Origin: CAZCBD01 sp964496755
GTDB taxonomy: Bacteria; Bacteroidota; Ignavibacteria; Ignavibacteriales; Melioribacteraceae
Assembly (NCBI GenBank): GCA_964496755.1
Contig: CAZCBD010000044.1
Coordinates: forward strand, 1 to 15,896
Length of the DNA stretch: 15,896 nucleotides
Direction of reading: 5' to 3'
Position numbers and translations under genes: made by a program
Notes under the pieces: model-generated
Told to the model about the DNA's origin: nothing
Databases searched by the model: none
The model's input: only the letters and a program-made list of their open reading frames with translations
Shown: piece by piece, positions 1-7,082 of the stretch
Numbering within the stretch: position 1 is the first letter of the stretch
How the letters are laid out: the number at the start of each line of letters is the position of its first letter

Positions 1-1059
1 TTTATGATAACCAATTCTGCTGTTATGAAAAATATTCCCGTTGAACTGATTACTACAAAAGAAAAAAGTTCTATGGAATATAAATTTAATTCAAGCTTAA
101 AATTAAATTCGTATTATTACTTTGTAAAAGCTGTGAATTATTTTTTACTTTCAGATAATAAACAAAATTCACTATTTATTTCTGATAATACCGTTGATTT
201 TGAAAAGTACAAAAAGGCTTTATTAGAAGAGGATTTTGATTCTTTAGTAGAAAAGTCTGGAATTACTAAAGAAGAAATTATAAGCTTTGCAAATAAGTTT
301 AATGAAGAATTAAATGGAATTTTGATTTTTTCGGAAAAAGAAATTTCCGCAAATACCGCTCAAGAGATTTTTAATCTTTGCTTAATAACCGGTAAATTGG
401 GAAAAACCTCTTCAGGAATGATTTCACTAAAAGAAAAGAATAATTCTCAAGGGTTGTTTGATATGGGTATTAATGAAAACAATACCGTTGCGGGAATAGA
501 AATTTCAGATGAAGAAAAAATTGGAAAATTAAAATCAATTTGGAAAGTTGCGGAATTAAGCAACGAGATTCGGAATTTGAAAACATTGTTAGATTCCAGA
601 AAGCTTAAAAATATTTTCATTTTCGGGGAGGACCCTATTGGTTGTCAGATTCAGAATGAAAACATCGAATCTGATTTTTTGGTTGTTCAAGATTATTTTT
701 TAACAGATACGGCCAAAAAAGCAAATTTAATTTTACCGGCTACATTGCCTTTTGAAATGGGTGGAAGCTTTACAAACACTCAAAAAATGATTCAGAATAT
801 TAATTCTAACGATGATTTTTATCAAACTGATAATTCGTTAAAACAATTATCCGAATTAGCAGCTTTGTTTAATGTTGAAATAAATGCAAACCCGAAAGAT
901 ATTTTGGATGAAATTATTAAAATAATTTCATTTGCTGAAAAACCGCTTCTTAAATTCAAAACAACAACTGAAGATAATTCTTTAAGACAATATGATTACG
1001 GTTGTGATTTTATTGAGAAATTTTTCAACGATTATTTTAACAATGCATTTGTAAATTAA
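1..1059 (+). CDS. Molybdopterin-dependent oxidoreductase (NuoG/FdhA-like), C-terminal part, 5' truncated by window edge
   Basis: The reading frame is open at the window edge (codon TTT precedes the first ATG at 4), so this is the distal end of a longer gene. Counting from that ATG, residues 125-155 match the bis-MGD-binding region of the molybdopterin oxidoreductase family: an LITGKLG segment followed by NNSQGLFDMG. Residues 205-262 contain IFGEDPIG, VVQDYFLTDTAKKANLILPA and EMGGSFTNTQ, which is the typical '..TeTa..AdvvLPa..feE.gGtfTN.er' run shared by NADH-quinone oxidoreductase subunit G and formate dehydrogenase alpha. The Fe-S domains and the Mo ligand would lie upstream, so NuoG and FdhA cannot be told apart. 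The usual Arg of the 'N.E.R.Q' ending is replaced (QKMIQ), which suggests divergence or a mainly structural role. An intrinsic terminator follows directly. Confidence 0.85.
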   Translation, partial: FMITNSAVMKNIPVELITTKEKSSMEYKFNSSLKLNSYYYFVKAVNYFLLSDNKQNSLFISDNTVDFEKYKKALLEEDFDSLVEKSGITKEEIISFANKFNEELNGILIFSEKEISANTAQEIFNLCLITGKLGKTSSGMISLKEKNNSQGLFDMGINENNTVAGIEISDEEKIGKLKSIWKVAELSNEIRNLKTLLDSRKLKNIFIFGEDPIGCQIQNENIESDFLVVQDYFLTDTAKKANLILPATLPFEMGGSFTNTQKMIQNINSNDDFYQTDNSLKQLSELAALFNVEINANPKDILDEIIKIISFAEKPLLKFKTTTEDNSLRQYDYGCDFIEKFFNDYFNNAFVN

Positions 1060-1068
1060 GATTTAATG

Positions 1069-1092
1069 CCCCGATTATATTCGGGGTTTTTT
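1069..1092 (+). terminator. Intrinsic terminator after the molybdopterin oxidoreductase gene
   Basis: A perfect 6-bp stem, CCCCGA (1069-1074) with TCGGGG (1081-1086), has a 6-nt loop and is followed by six T residues at 1087-1092. It starts 10 bases after the stop codon, so it ends the upstream operon and separates it from the MEMO-like gene. Confidence 0.9.
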
Positions 1093-1147
1093 ATTTTAAA
1101 AATTATTATGGAAAATTTTATTCTTTGATGTTATACTTGTAAACGTT

Positions 1148-1155
1148 AAAGGAGG
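1148..1155 (+). promoter_or_regulatory. Strong Shine-Dalgarno site for the MEMO-like gene
   Basis: AAAGGAGG lies 4 bases before the ATG at 1160 and is the strongest ribosome-binding match in the window. It fixes the start codon, and therefore the signal-peptide reading of this protein. Most other starts here have weaker sites. Confidence 0.85.
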
Positions 1156-1159
1156 AATA

Positions 1160-2203
1160 ATGAAAAAAATATTTTTAATCTTTTTTATTTTTTTAATGCT
1201 TACGGAAGCACAATATATTAGGCCGATAAAAGATAAAATAGGGTTTTGTTGGACAAAAAATGAAATTGAAACCATTTATAATTTTTTTGATAATGACAGC
1301 TCAATACCAAATATTCCGAAGAAAAATTTAATTGGCGGAATATCGCCGCACGATGATTACTTGTATGCAGGAAAAGAAGAGTATGCTTTATTGAAAAACG
1401 TAAACGTAAAAGAAGTAGTAATTTTCGGCGTAACACACAGAAGAGTTCGAATGGCGATGGATGATCCGCAGAACACTTTGATTTTAGATAGTTTTGATAA
1501 TTGGAAAGGTCCAATGGGTAAAGTGTATATTTCCGATTTGCGAGAAAGAATTAAACTGCATTTATCGGATAAATATTTTATTGTTAGTAATAAAGCCCAT
1601 TCTTTAGAACATTCCATTGAAGCTTTAATTCCATTTATTCAAAAAAATAACCCGAAAGTGAAAATTACACCGATAATGATTACTAAAATGCCATTCGACA
1701 AAATGCAGGAAATTTCGAATGAGCTTTCGGATATAATTTGTAATTATATTGAAAAGAAAAATTATACGATTGGCAAGGATATAATGTTTTTAATTTCCAG
1801 TGATGCTAATCATTACGGGGAAGATTTTGAAAATACAATTTATGGCGATGATTTAAATGCCCATAAAATTGCAACTGCAAAGGATAAAGAATTAGTAAAC
1901 ACATACTTAAATAACGAAATTACGGATGAAGTGCTTTTCAATTTAACACAGCAAATTTGGCCCTTAGAAGAAAATAATCCTCCGCTGTGGTGTGGTAGAT
2001 ACCCGATTATAATGGGGCTTTTAACAATAAATAGAATAGTTGAAAAATTATTAAATAAAAAAATAGAATCAAGATTTATTTCTTACGGGGATACTTTTTC
2101 CAATGGTGTTATACCGATCAAAAATACTTCGCTTGGTATAACAGCTGTTTTTTCAGTTAAACATTGGGTGGGAGCTTTTTCAACAGCATTTTACATCAAA
2201 TAA
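1160..2203 (+). CDS. MEMO family protein (AmmeMemoRadiSam system protein B-like) with a signal peptide
   Basis: This 347-residue protein carries the MEMO1 family signatures. GGISPHDDYLYAG (around 59-71) corresponds to the usual 'PHAGY.YSG'. VVIFGVTHRR corresponds to 'vvilGpsHh'. The run KAHSLEHSIEALIPFIQ corresponds to 'D..aH..EHSlEvqlPFlq', and SSDANHYG corresponds to 'SSDfsHyg'. These His/Asp/Cys-like positions line the metal-binding pocket of the dioxygenase-like fold. Residues 1-18 (MKKIFLIFFIFLMLTEAQ) look like a cleavable signal peptide, whereas bacterial MEMO proteins are usually cytoplasmic, so export is inferred. The start is fixed by a strong Shine-Dalgarno site. The gene stands alone between two terminators, with no radical-SAM or AMMECR1 partner next to it. 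Substrate and function are unknown; the family call is solid. Confidence 0.85.
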   Translation: MKKIFLIFFIFLMLTEAQYIRPIKDKIGFCWTKNEIETIYNFFDNDSSIPNIPKKNLIGGISPHDDYLYAGKEEYALLKNVNVKEVVIFGVTHRRVRMAMDDPQNTLILDSFDNWKGPMGKVYISDLRERIKLHLSDKYFIVSNKAHSLEHSIEALIPFIQKNNPKVKITPIMITKMPFDKMQEISNELSDIICNYIEKKNYTIGKDIMFLISSDANHYGEDFENTIYGDDLNAHKIATAKDKELVNTYLNNEITDEVLFNLTQQIWPLEENNPPLWCGRYPIIMGLLTINRIVEKLLNKKIESRFISYGDTFSNGVIPIKNTSLGITAVFSVKHWVGAFSTAFYIK

Positions 2204-2234
2204 AAAAGAACAGATTTTATTCTGTTCTTTTTTT
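2204..2234. terminator. Bidirectional intrinsic terminator between convergent genes
   Basis: An 11-bp perfect stem, AAAAGAACAGA (2204-2214) with TCTGTTCTTTT (2221-2231), encloses a 6-nt loop. T-rich tracts follow on both strands: TTTTTTT on the plus strand, and TTTTTTATTT on the minus strand. It begins right after the stop of the MEMO-like gene and lies 48 bases past the stop of the HIT gene, so it can end both convergent transcripts. Confidence 0.9.
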
Positions 2235-2281
2235 GTAAACATTTTTGTTTATAATACTTTTGATTAAAGTTAATTTATAAA

Positions 2282-2623
2282 CTACCCGGCCGGCCAAGTC
2301 ATTTGTCTGCCTCCCAAAAGATGCAGGTGCAAATGATATACTTCTTGTCCACCTTTAGGGCCGCAGTTAATTACAATTCTAAATCCCTCTTCCGAAATCT
2401 TTTCTTGAACAGCAATTTTATTTGCAACGGTGAAAAGTTCCGAAACAATACCGGAATGCTCCGGTTTTAAATCCATCACAGTTGGAATTTCAATCTTCGG
2501 GATAATTAAAATATGAGTTGGGGCTTGCGGATTAATATCTCGGAACGCCAACACATTTTCAGTTTCGTAAACAATATCAGCCGGAATTTCGCGATTGATG
2601 ATTTTTGTAAAAATTGTACTCAT
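2282..2623 (-). CDS. HIT family hydrolase (HinT-like nucleotide phosphoramidase)
   Basis: The protein has 113 residues, the normal size for an HINT-branch histidine triad protein. It starts with the typical MSTIFTKIINREIPADIVYE, has THILIIPK (36-43), and ends with the triad HLHLHLL at 97-103 followed by GGRQMTWPAG. By family knowledge the middle His (H99) attacks the alpha-phosphate of AMP-lysine or other nucleoside phosphoramidates, in the cytoplasm. It is the last gene of the five-gene minus-strand operon. Its ATG overlaps the TAA of the sigma-54 regulator by one base (TAATG), so translation is probably coupled. A shared terminator lies downstream. The family call is certain; the physiological substrate is not known. 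Confidence 0.93.
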   Translation of the reverse strand: MSTIFTKIINREIPADIVYETENVLAFRDINPQAPTHILIIPKIEIPTVMDLKPEHSGIVSELFTVANKIAVQEKISEEGFRIVINCGPKGGQEVYHLHLHLLGGRQMTWPAG

Positions 2624-3981
2624 TAGTTGTTTCCTTTTTCAATATTGTATTTTTTCATTTTGCCGTACAAATGACTTCTTTGAATATCAATAGCTTCGGC
2701 GGTTTTACTAATGTTCCATTGATGATTTTCAAGCTGGTATAGAATATAAGCTCGTTCAGCTTTTTCTTTAAATTCCTGGAAAGTATCCTCAGAGTTAATT
2801 AAAGTGCCGCTATTACTAGAAACAGGTGTAATTAACAATTCAACATCCTTTTTAGAAATAATATTGTTGTTAGACATAATTAAAATTCTTTCAACAAGAT
2901 TTTTTAATTGTCTTACGTTGCCGGTAAAATCTTGAGCTTTAATTATTTCAATTGCATCTTCAGAAATTTCTTTTAATGGTATTCTGTTTTTTTCCGCATA
3001 ATTTTTAAGGAAATGATTAACCAAAAGTGGAATATCGCTTTTTCTTTCGCGCAGCGGTGGGATAGAAATTGGAATTACATTCAAACGATGAAATAAATCT
3101 TCCCTAAATCGTTGTTCCTTTATTTCTTCAATTAGATTTTTATTAGTGGCGGCAATAATTCTAACATCAACAGAAAGTTTTTTGCTTCCGCCAACCCTTT
3201 CAATTTGGCCATCTTCAATAGCTTTTAGAACTTTAGCTTGTGCTTGCAAACTCATATCACCTATTTCATCCAAAAACAAAGTTCCACCGTTTGCCAATTC
3301 AAATTTACCGATTCGTTGTTGTGATGCTCCGGTAAAAGAACCCTTTTCATGTCCGAACAATTCCGATTCAATAAGTTCGTTAGGGATGGCGGCACAGTTA
3401 ACTTCAATTAGGGGCATATCGGCTCGGTTACTTTGTTTATGAATTTCTCTTGCTACCAATTCTTTGCCTGTTCCGTTTTCACCTGTTATTAGAATTCGTG
3501 CATCAGTAGGAGCAACTTTGTCTATTGTTTGGAAAATTCGTTTTATTGATTCAGACTGTCCGATAATTGAATATTCGCTTTCCAAATCTTTTTTTAGTTG
3601 TTCGTTTTCTTTTTCAAGAGAGTTATGCTGGACTGCGTTTCGTACTGAAATAATTAATTTTTCCCTATCAATAGGTTTCTCCAAAAAGTCGAAAGCACCA
3701 AGCTTAGTTGCTTTTATTGCGTTTTCCAAACTACCGAAAGCAGAAATCATAATAACAGTTGTTTTTATTTCGTTTGCCTTAATCCATTCTAATGCTTCAA
3801 AACCATTTGTCCCGGGCATTTGAATATCCAAAAGCAAAGCCTGAAAATTTGAGAATTTTAATTTTTCTAATCCTTCTTGTACATCGGTAGAATAATCAAC
3901 ATGGTAGTTTTCATATTCCAATATCATTTTTATGCTATCGCAAATTACTTTTTCATCGTCAATAATTAGTATTGATTTCAT
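2623..3981 (-). CDS. NtrC-family sigma-54-dependent response regulator (REC-AAA+-Fis)
   Basis: This 452-residue protein has the full three-domain layout. The receiver domain spans about 1-120, with acidic D8/D9, phospho-acceptor D52 (LLLDIQMPG), S80 and K102 (LEKP). The sigma-54 AAA+ domain spans about 138-375, with Walker A GENGTGKE (167-174), the sigma-54-contacting loop GSFTGA (214-219, Ser where most have Ala), Walker B GTLFLDEI (233-240) and the arginine-finger region FREDLFHRL. A Fis-type helix-turn-helix lies at about 422-446 (ISKTAEAIDIQRSHLYGKMK). It should oligomerise when phosphorylated and open sigma-54 promoters by ATP hydrolysis. The start overlaps the upstream gene by ATGA. No sensor kinase is encoded anywhere in the window, so it is an orphan locally and its targets are unknown. 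Confidence 0.95.
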   Translation of the reverse strand: MKSILIIDDEKVICDSIKMILEYENYHVDYSTDVQEGLEKLKFSNFQALLLDIQMPGTNGFEALEWIKANEIKTTVIMISAFGSLENAIKATKLGAFDFLEKPIDREKLIISVRNAVQHNSLEKENEQLKKDLESEYSIIGQSESIKRIFQTIDKVAPTDARILITGENGTGKELVAREIHKQSNRADMPLIEVNCAAIPNELIESELFGHEKGSFTGASQQRIGKFELANGGTLFLDEIGDMSLQAQAKVLKAIEDGQIERVGGSKKLSVDVRIIAATNKNLIEEIKEQRFREDLFHRLNVIPISIPPLRERKSDIPLLVNHFLKNYAEKNRIPLKEISEDAIEIIKAQDFTGNVRQLKNLVERILIMSNNNIISKKDVELLITPVSSNSGTLINSEDTFQEFKEKAERAYILYQLENHQWNISKTAEAIDIQRSHLYGKMKKYNIEKGNN

Positions 3982-4667
3982 ATATTCTCCAGATGATTGA
4001 CCCTAATATAAAAAAGATTGAATACTTTAAAAAAAAATGACGGAGGTAATTGAAAATTATCATCTAAAGATTTTCCGAATTGTGCACCCAAATTATTGAT
4101 TTCCAAATCTCTAAAATCCATTCCGCCTTTAATTGAAAAAGTTTCTTCAAACATTTCTATAAAAATACCTAATAAATTTGAAAAATTGAAGAATGGAAAA
4201 TTATAGCTCAGAAAAGCACTACCGAAAAAATGAGCTAATTTATCTTTGTCACCGAAATTATTGTTAGGTGAATCGAATAAAAAGTACTTTGGAAGATATT
4301 TGTTTTTAAGTTGAAATAAATTTTTATTTGCAGAAGGTAATTTTAAAACCAGTTGGCGGTTAAATGGTAAAGCTATTTCTATTTTATTGAATGGAAGAGT
4401 TGCAAAAGTTAGTGCCAGTAGTGCTTCGGAAATGTTTCCATTATAAATTTCAATTGCGTAAAAATAAACTTTGTCTATTACTTTTTGGTTTAAAGTGATT
4501 TTTTCGTTTAACGATAAATCAATATTTGGTTCAGAAAAATTTTGAGAAATAAATTTTGATATTAAGTGAATTCCTTCAAACAACTCAGGTTCGGGTTCCC
4601 GGTTTTTATTTTGTGCCGAGATTGTACTGAAAAATAACAGTAGCAAAATTGTAGCTGTTTTAATCAT
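3978..4667 (-). CDS. Exported protein with a YfiM/DUF2279-like C-terminal motif set
   Basis: Function not recognised. The chosen ATG at 4667 gives 229 residues with a clear signal peptide (MIKTATILLLLFFSTISAQ); a GTG at 4676 would add three residues. The first half is unremarkable and may be periplasmic. The second half holds ordered polar motifs embedded in hydrophobic sequence. These are DKDKLAHFFGSAF (about 140-152), then a membrane-like stretch with FIEMFEETF, then MDFRDLEINNLGAQFG (about 183-198). That D-K-x-x-H / E-x-x-E / D-x-x-x-N-x-x-G order resembles YfiM (DUF2279) and VanZ-like small membrane proteins. I treat this as distant similarity. It overlaps nadD by 8 bases and the response regulator by 4, so it is co-translated with both. 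Confidence 0.75.
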   Translation of the reverse strand: MIKTATILLLLFFSTISAQNKNREPEPELFEGIHLISKFISQNFSEPNIDLSLNEKITLNQKVIDKVYFYAIEIYNGNISEALLALTFATLPFNKIEIALPFNRQLVLKLPSANKNLFQLKNKYLPKYFLFDSPNNNFGDKDKLAHFFGSAFLSYNFPFFNFSNLLGIFIEMFEETFSIKGGMDFRDLEINNLGAQFGKSLDDNFQLPPSFFFKVFNLFYIRVNHLENI

Positions 4668-5247
4668 TATCGTCACGGTAAAGATTGTGTTTATTTATGT
4701 AATTAATTACTGTAGTAGGCAACAAGTTTTTAATTGATTGGTCGGTTTTTATTTTATTGCGAATTTCGGTAGATGAAATATCAATTAATGGGGAATTAAC
4801 AAAGATAAAATTCGGATTATTTTTTATATTAATTAACTTGTTATTGTTTCTACGAAGAATTACAACTTTAGTTTTGTTCAAAATAAGATTTGTGTTTTTC
4901 CAAGAATTGAAGTTTAGGAAATTGTCATAACCTATTATTAATTCAAGATCCTTGTAAATTTCGGAAAAATGTTGAATTGTTTCAAAAGTATATGAAATGC
5001 AATTTCTTTTCAATTCAAAGTCCGAAACTTCAAATTCGGGTTTATTGCTTAAAGCTAAATTTAACATATTTAGTCTATGAAAGGGGGAAGTGATTCTTGA
5101 GTTTGTTTTATGAGGTGAGAGAAAATTCGGTATAAAAATTATTTTTTTATATTTTCTTTTTTCGATTAAAAATTCAGCGGTTTTTAAATGTCCGTTATGA
5201 ACAGGATCAAATGTACCGCCAAATATTCCGATTTTAGTAATTCTCAT
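4660..5247 (-). CDS. nadD: Nicotinate-mononucleotide adenylyltransferase NadD
   Basis: The 195-residue length is typical for NadD. It transfers AMP from ATP to nicotinate mononucleotide, giving deamido-NAD in cytoplasmic NAD synthesis. The nucleotidyltransferase signature GGTFDPVHNGH is at 10-20 with the HxGH-type histidines. SPHK (44-47), GYDNF (106-110), W116 and the ATP-binding ISSTEIR (157-163) follow in the expected order. The start ATG lies inside the end of the PrsW-like gene (14-base overlap), and its own end overlaps the next gene. Embedding a housekeeping NAD gene among membrane and regulatory genes is unusual, but the enzyme looks complete and functional. Confidence 0.95.
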   Translation of the reverse strand: MRITKIGIFGGTFDPVHNGHLKTAEFLIEKRKYKKIIFIPNFLSPHKTNSRITSPFHRLNMLNLALSNKPEFEVSDFELKRNCISYTFETIQHFSEIYKDLELIIGYDNFLNFNSWKNTNLILNKTKVVILRRNNNKLINIKNNPNFIFVNSPLIDISSTEIRNKIKTDQSIKNLLPTTVINYINKHNLYRDDND

Positions 5248-6202
5248 TGTCTGTTTCTGAGTTATTAATAAGAGTATTTATTTTGTTTTTAATTTTATGT
5301 ATATCATTTTCATAATTTTTTTTACGTTTTGCATTCGAATGGTTCGATTGAAATTTTCTAAATGCCAATTTTGTAGCTAATTCAATTATATTAATCTGAG
5401 TTTTATTTAAATGTTTGCGATATTTATTATCCCAAGTTTTTTTGGAAGAAATAATTTGAAGAATATTAAAATTCAATATATTTATAAAACTTTCATTTTT
5501 TAAATATTTAAAAATTATTTTCCTTTCTTCTTTTACGGAAAGATTGAAAATTAAAAAATAAAAAACAATTACAAGAAACATGTACAATAACGTTGCGAAA
5601 AAATTATAATCCAATGTTAATCTTACATTCCAATAAAAATGGATAGAAATAGCTGAAAAGATTCCAAGCAAGGCAAAAATAAACTTTCCTTTGAAATTGG
5701 AAAATTTTACTTTGGCAAAAGTAGCTCCCAAAATTGCTGTTGAAATACAATGCATTAAAGATGTAAAAACTGTTCGGATTAAAACCAGATAAATCCACGA
5801 ATTAAAATGTGATTCCGAAAAATAATAAAGAAAATTTTCAGACATTGCAAAACCAAGACCAATTGCCCCGCCATAAACCAAACCGTCAGTAAAATTATCA
5901 AATTGCTTATTACGAAAAATAAAAATCAAGAAAATTCCCTTGGCAAATTCTTCAATAATAGCAGGCCCAATGGCATTAGTAATAATATCTATTTGCAAAT
6001 CTGTAAAATTATTTACAGAAAAAGAATTATAAACGATAAGTGAAATGATTAAAGAAATAGATGTTGCACCGAAAGCACCGAAAAGAAAGTATTTCAAAAG
6101 TAAAGATAGAGGTTCGGGTTCAAATTTATCTAATTTCCAAATTAAGAAAAGATAAATTGAAATAGGGATAACTGCTGCCAATATAGAATATATTATCATC
6201 AT
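5234..6202 (-). CDS. PrsW-family intramembrane metalloprotease (peptidase M82)
   Basis: This 322-residue polytopic membrane protein has the PrsW hallmarks in order. DKFEPEP (25-31) follows the first helix. The glutamate motif is EEFAK (84-88). Next come DGLVYGGAIGLGFAMSEN (106-123), a His in SLMHCISTA (H151) and HFYWN (188-192). By family knowledge these Glu/His residues bind the catalytic metal; Bacillus PrsW cleaves the anti-sigma factor RsiW. About seven or eight hydrophobic segments cover residues 1-220. Residues 230-322 form a charged Lys/Asn-rich tail longer than the minimal family core. It is the first gene of the minus-strand operon, and a second in-frame ATG is adjacent to the start. 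No RsiW-like anti-sigma factor is encoded next to it, so the substrate is unknown. Confidence 0.9.
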   Translation of the reverse strand: MMIIYSILAAVIPISIYLFLIWKLDKFEPEPLSLLLKYFLFGAFGATSISLIISLIVYNSFSVNNFTDLQIDIITNAIGPAIIEEFAKGIFLIFIFRNKQFDNFTDGLVYGGAIGLGFAMSENFLYYFSESHFNSWIYLVLIRTVFTSLMHCISTAILGATFAKVKFSNFKGKFIFALLGIFSAISIHFYWNVRLTLDYNFFATLLYMFLVIVFYFLIFNLSVKEERKIIFKYLKNESFINILNFNILQIISSKKTWDNKYRKHLNKTQINIIELATKLAFRKFQSNHSNAKRKKNYENDIHKIKNKINTLINNSETDNENY

Positions 6203-6375
6203 GATCTATTGTTTTAATTCGATAAATATGAATAAGAATTTATAAATATAAAAATATTGAGAAAAGAAAAAAATATTAGTAGATTTAATACTTGGTTTTA
6301 AATATGTTTATGTTTTTTGAATTATTGCTTTAGAAAAATGTAATATTTATATTTTCGCCATATTTTTTTGAGTTT

Positions 6376-6879
6376 ATGATGATAGTAAAGATAAGAAATT
6401 ATATAAATGGAATTCACAATTTAGAATTTGAAAAAAATGCTGAAGCGATGGGCTTAAAAGAGCCGTTTAATGGTAAAGTAAAGCTAAGTACAAAAATGGA
6501 TAAGTCCTCGCATCAAATTGTTTTCGATTGTTATTTGGAATGTGACTCAAGCTTTGAATGCGATAGATGCACAGTTGAATATTCCGAAATATTGAAGAGT
6601 AATTTTGAATTAGTATATATTTTTGATGAAAAAGAAACTCACAGTGATAATATAAATGTTAATTTTATTTCGCCCGAAGCTGATAAGATTGATTTAACCA
6701 AAGATGTAATTGAATATTGCAAATTATCTATTCCCTTAAAAAAGCTTTGTAACGAAAATTGCAAAGGTTTGTGCAGCATTTGCGGGCAAAATCTAAATGA
6801 AAAAAATTGTAATTGCAAAGAAGAAAAAATAGATCCCAAGTGGGAACCTTTATTGAAATTAAAAGATAAGTTAAATTAA
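6376..6879 (+). CDS. YceD/DUF177 family zinc-binding protein
   Basis: The protein has 167 residues. C62 and C65 (CDRC) sit in the middle. The C-terminal segment has C125, C129, C133 and C136 (LCNENCKGLCSICGQNLN), then C145/C147, and closes with IDPKWEPLLKLK, the hallmark end of the YceD/DUF177 family. The Cys pattern suggests zinc binding. The gene directly precedes rpmF, the position it holds in very many bacteria. In E. coli and plants the family is linked to 23S rRNA accumulation, so a role in large-subunit assembly is inferred. Two adjacent ATGs are possible starts (6376 and 6379); no good Shine-Dalgarno site is visible. It opens the fatty-acid cluster. Confidence 0.9.
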   Translation: MMIVKIRNYINGIHNLEFEKNAEAMGLKEPFNGKVKLSTKMDKSSHQIVFDCYLECDSSFECDRCTVEYSEILKSNFELVYIFDEKETHSDNINVNFISPEADKIDLTKDVIEYCKLSIPLKKLCNENCKGLCSICGQNLNEKNCNCKEEKIDPKWEPLLKLKDKLN

Positions 6880-6896
6880 TACTAAAAGGTAAAATA

Positions 6897-7076
6897 ATGG
6901 CACATCCAAAAAGAAAGATTTCAAAATCCAGAAGAGATAAAAGAAGAACACATTATAAAGCAACTGCACCGGCATTATCAACATGCTCTAATTGCGGCGA
7001 AGCAAAATTAAATCACCGTGCTTGCCCTAATTGCGGCTATTATGCGGGTAGATCTGTGTTTGTACCAGAATCTTAG
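6897..7076 (+). CDS. rpmF: 50S ribosomal protein bL32
   Basis: This is a 59-residue gene. It begins MAHPKRKISKSRRDKRRTHY, the invariant basic N-terminus of bL32. A four-Cys zinc ribbon follows: C30/C33 (TCSNCG) and C43/C46 (ACPNCG). It ends with YYAGRSVFVPES. It is thus the zinc-binding (C+) form of the protein. A good Shine-Dalgarno site (AAAAGGT, 6884-6890) lies 6 bases before the ATG. It sits between yceD and plsX, the classic arrangement that couples ribosome and phospholipid gene expression. Confidence 0.97.
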   Translation: MAHPKRKISKSRRDKRRTHYKATAPALSTCSNCGEAKLNHRACPNCGYYAGRSVFVPES

Positions 7077-7082
7077 TGTGAA

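Noticed and set aside
6317..6346. Possible promoter TTGAAT, 18 bases, TAATAT before the yceD gene
   Set aside because: Only four of six matches in each box, in very AT-rich sequence where such matches are frequent. The promoter consensus of this phylum may also differ from E. coli.
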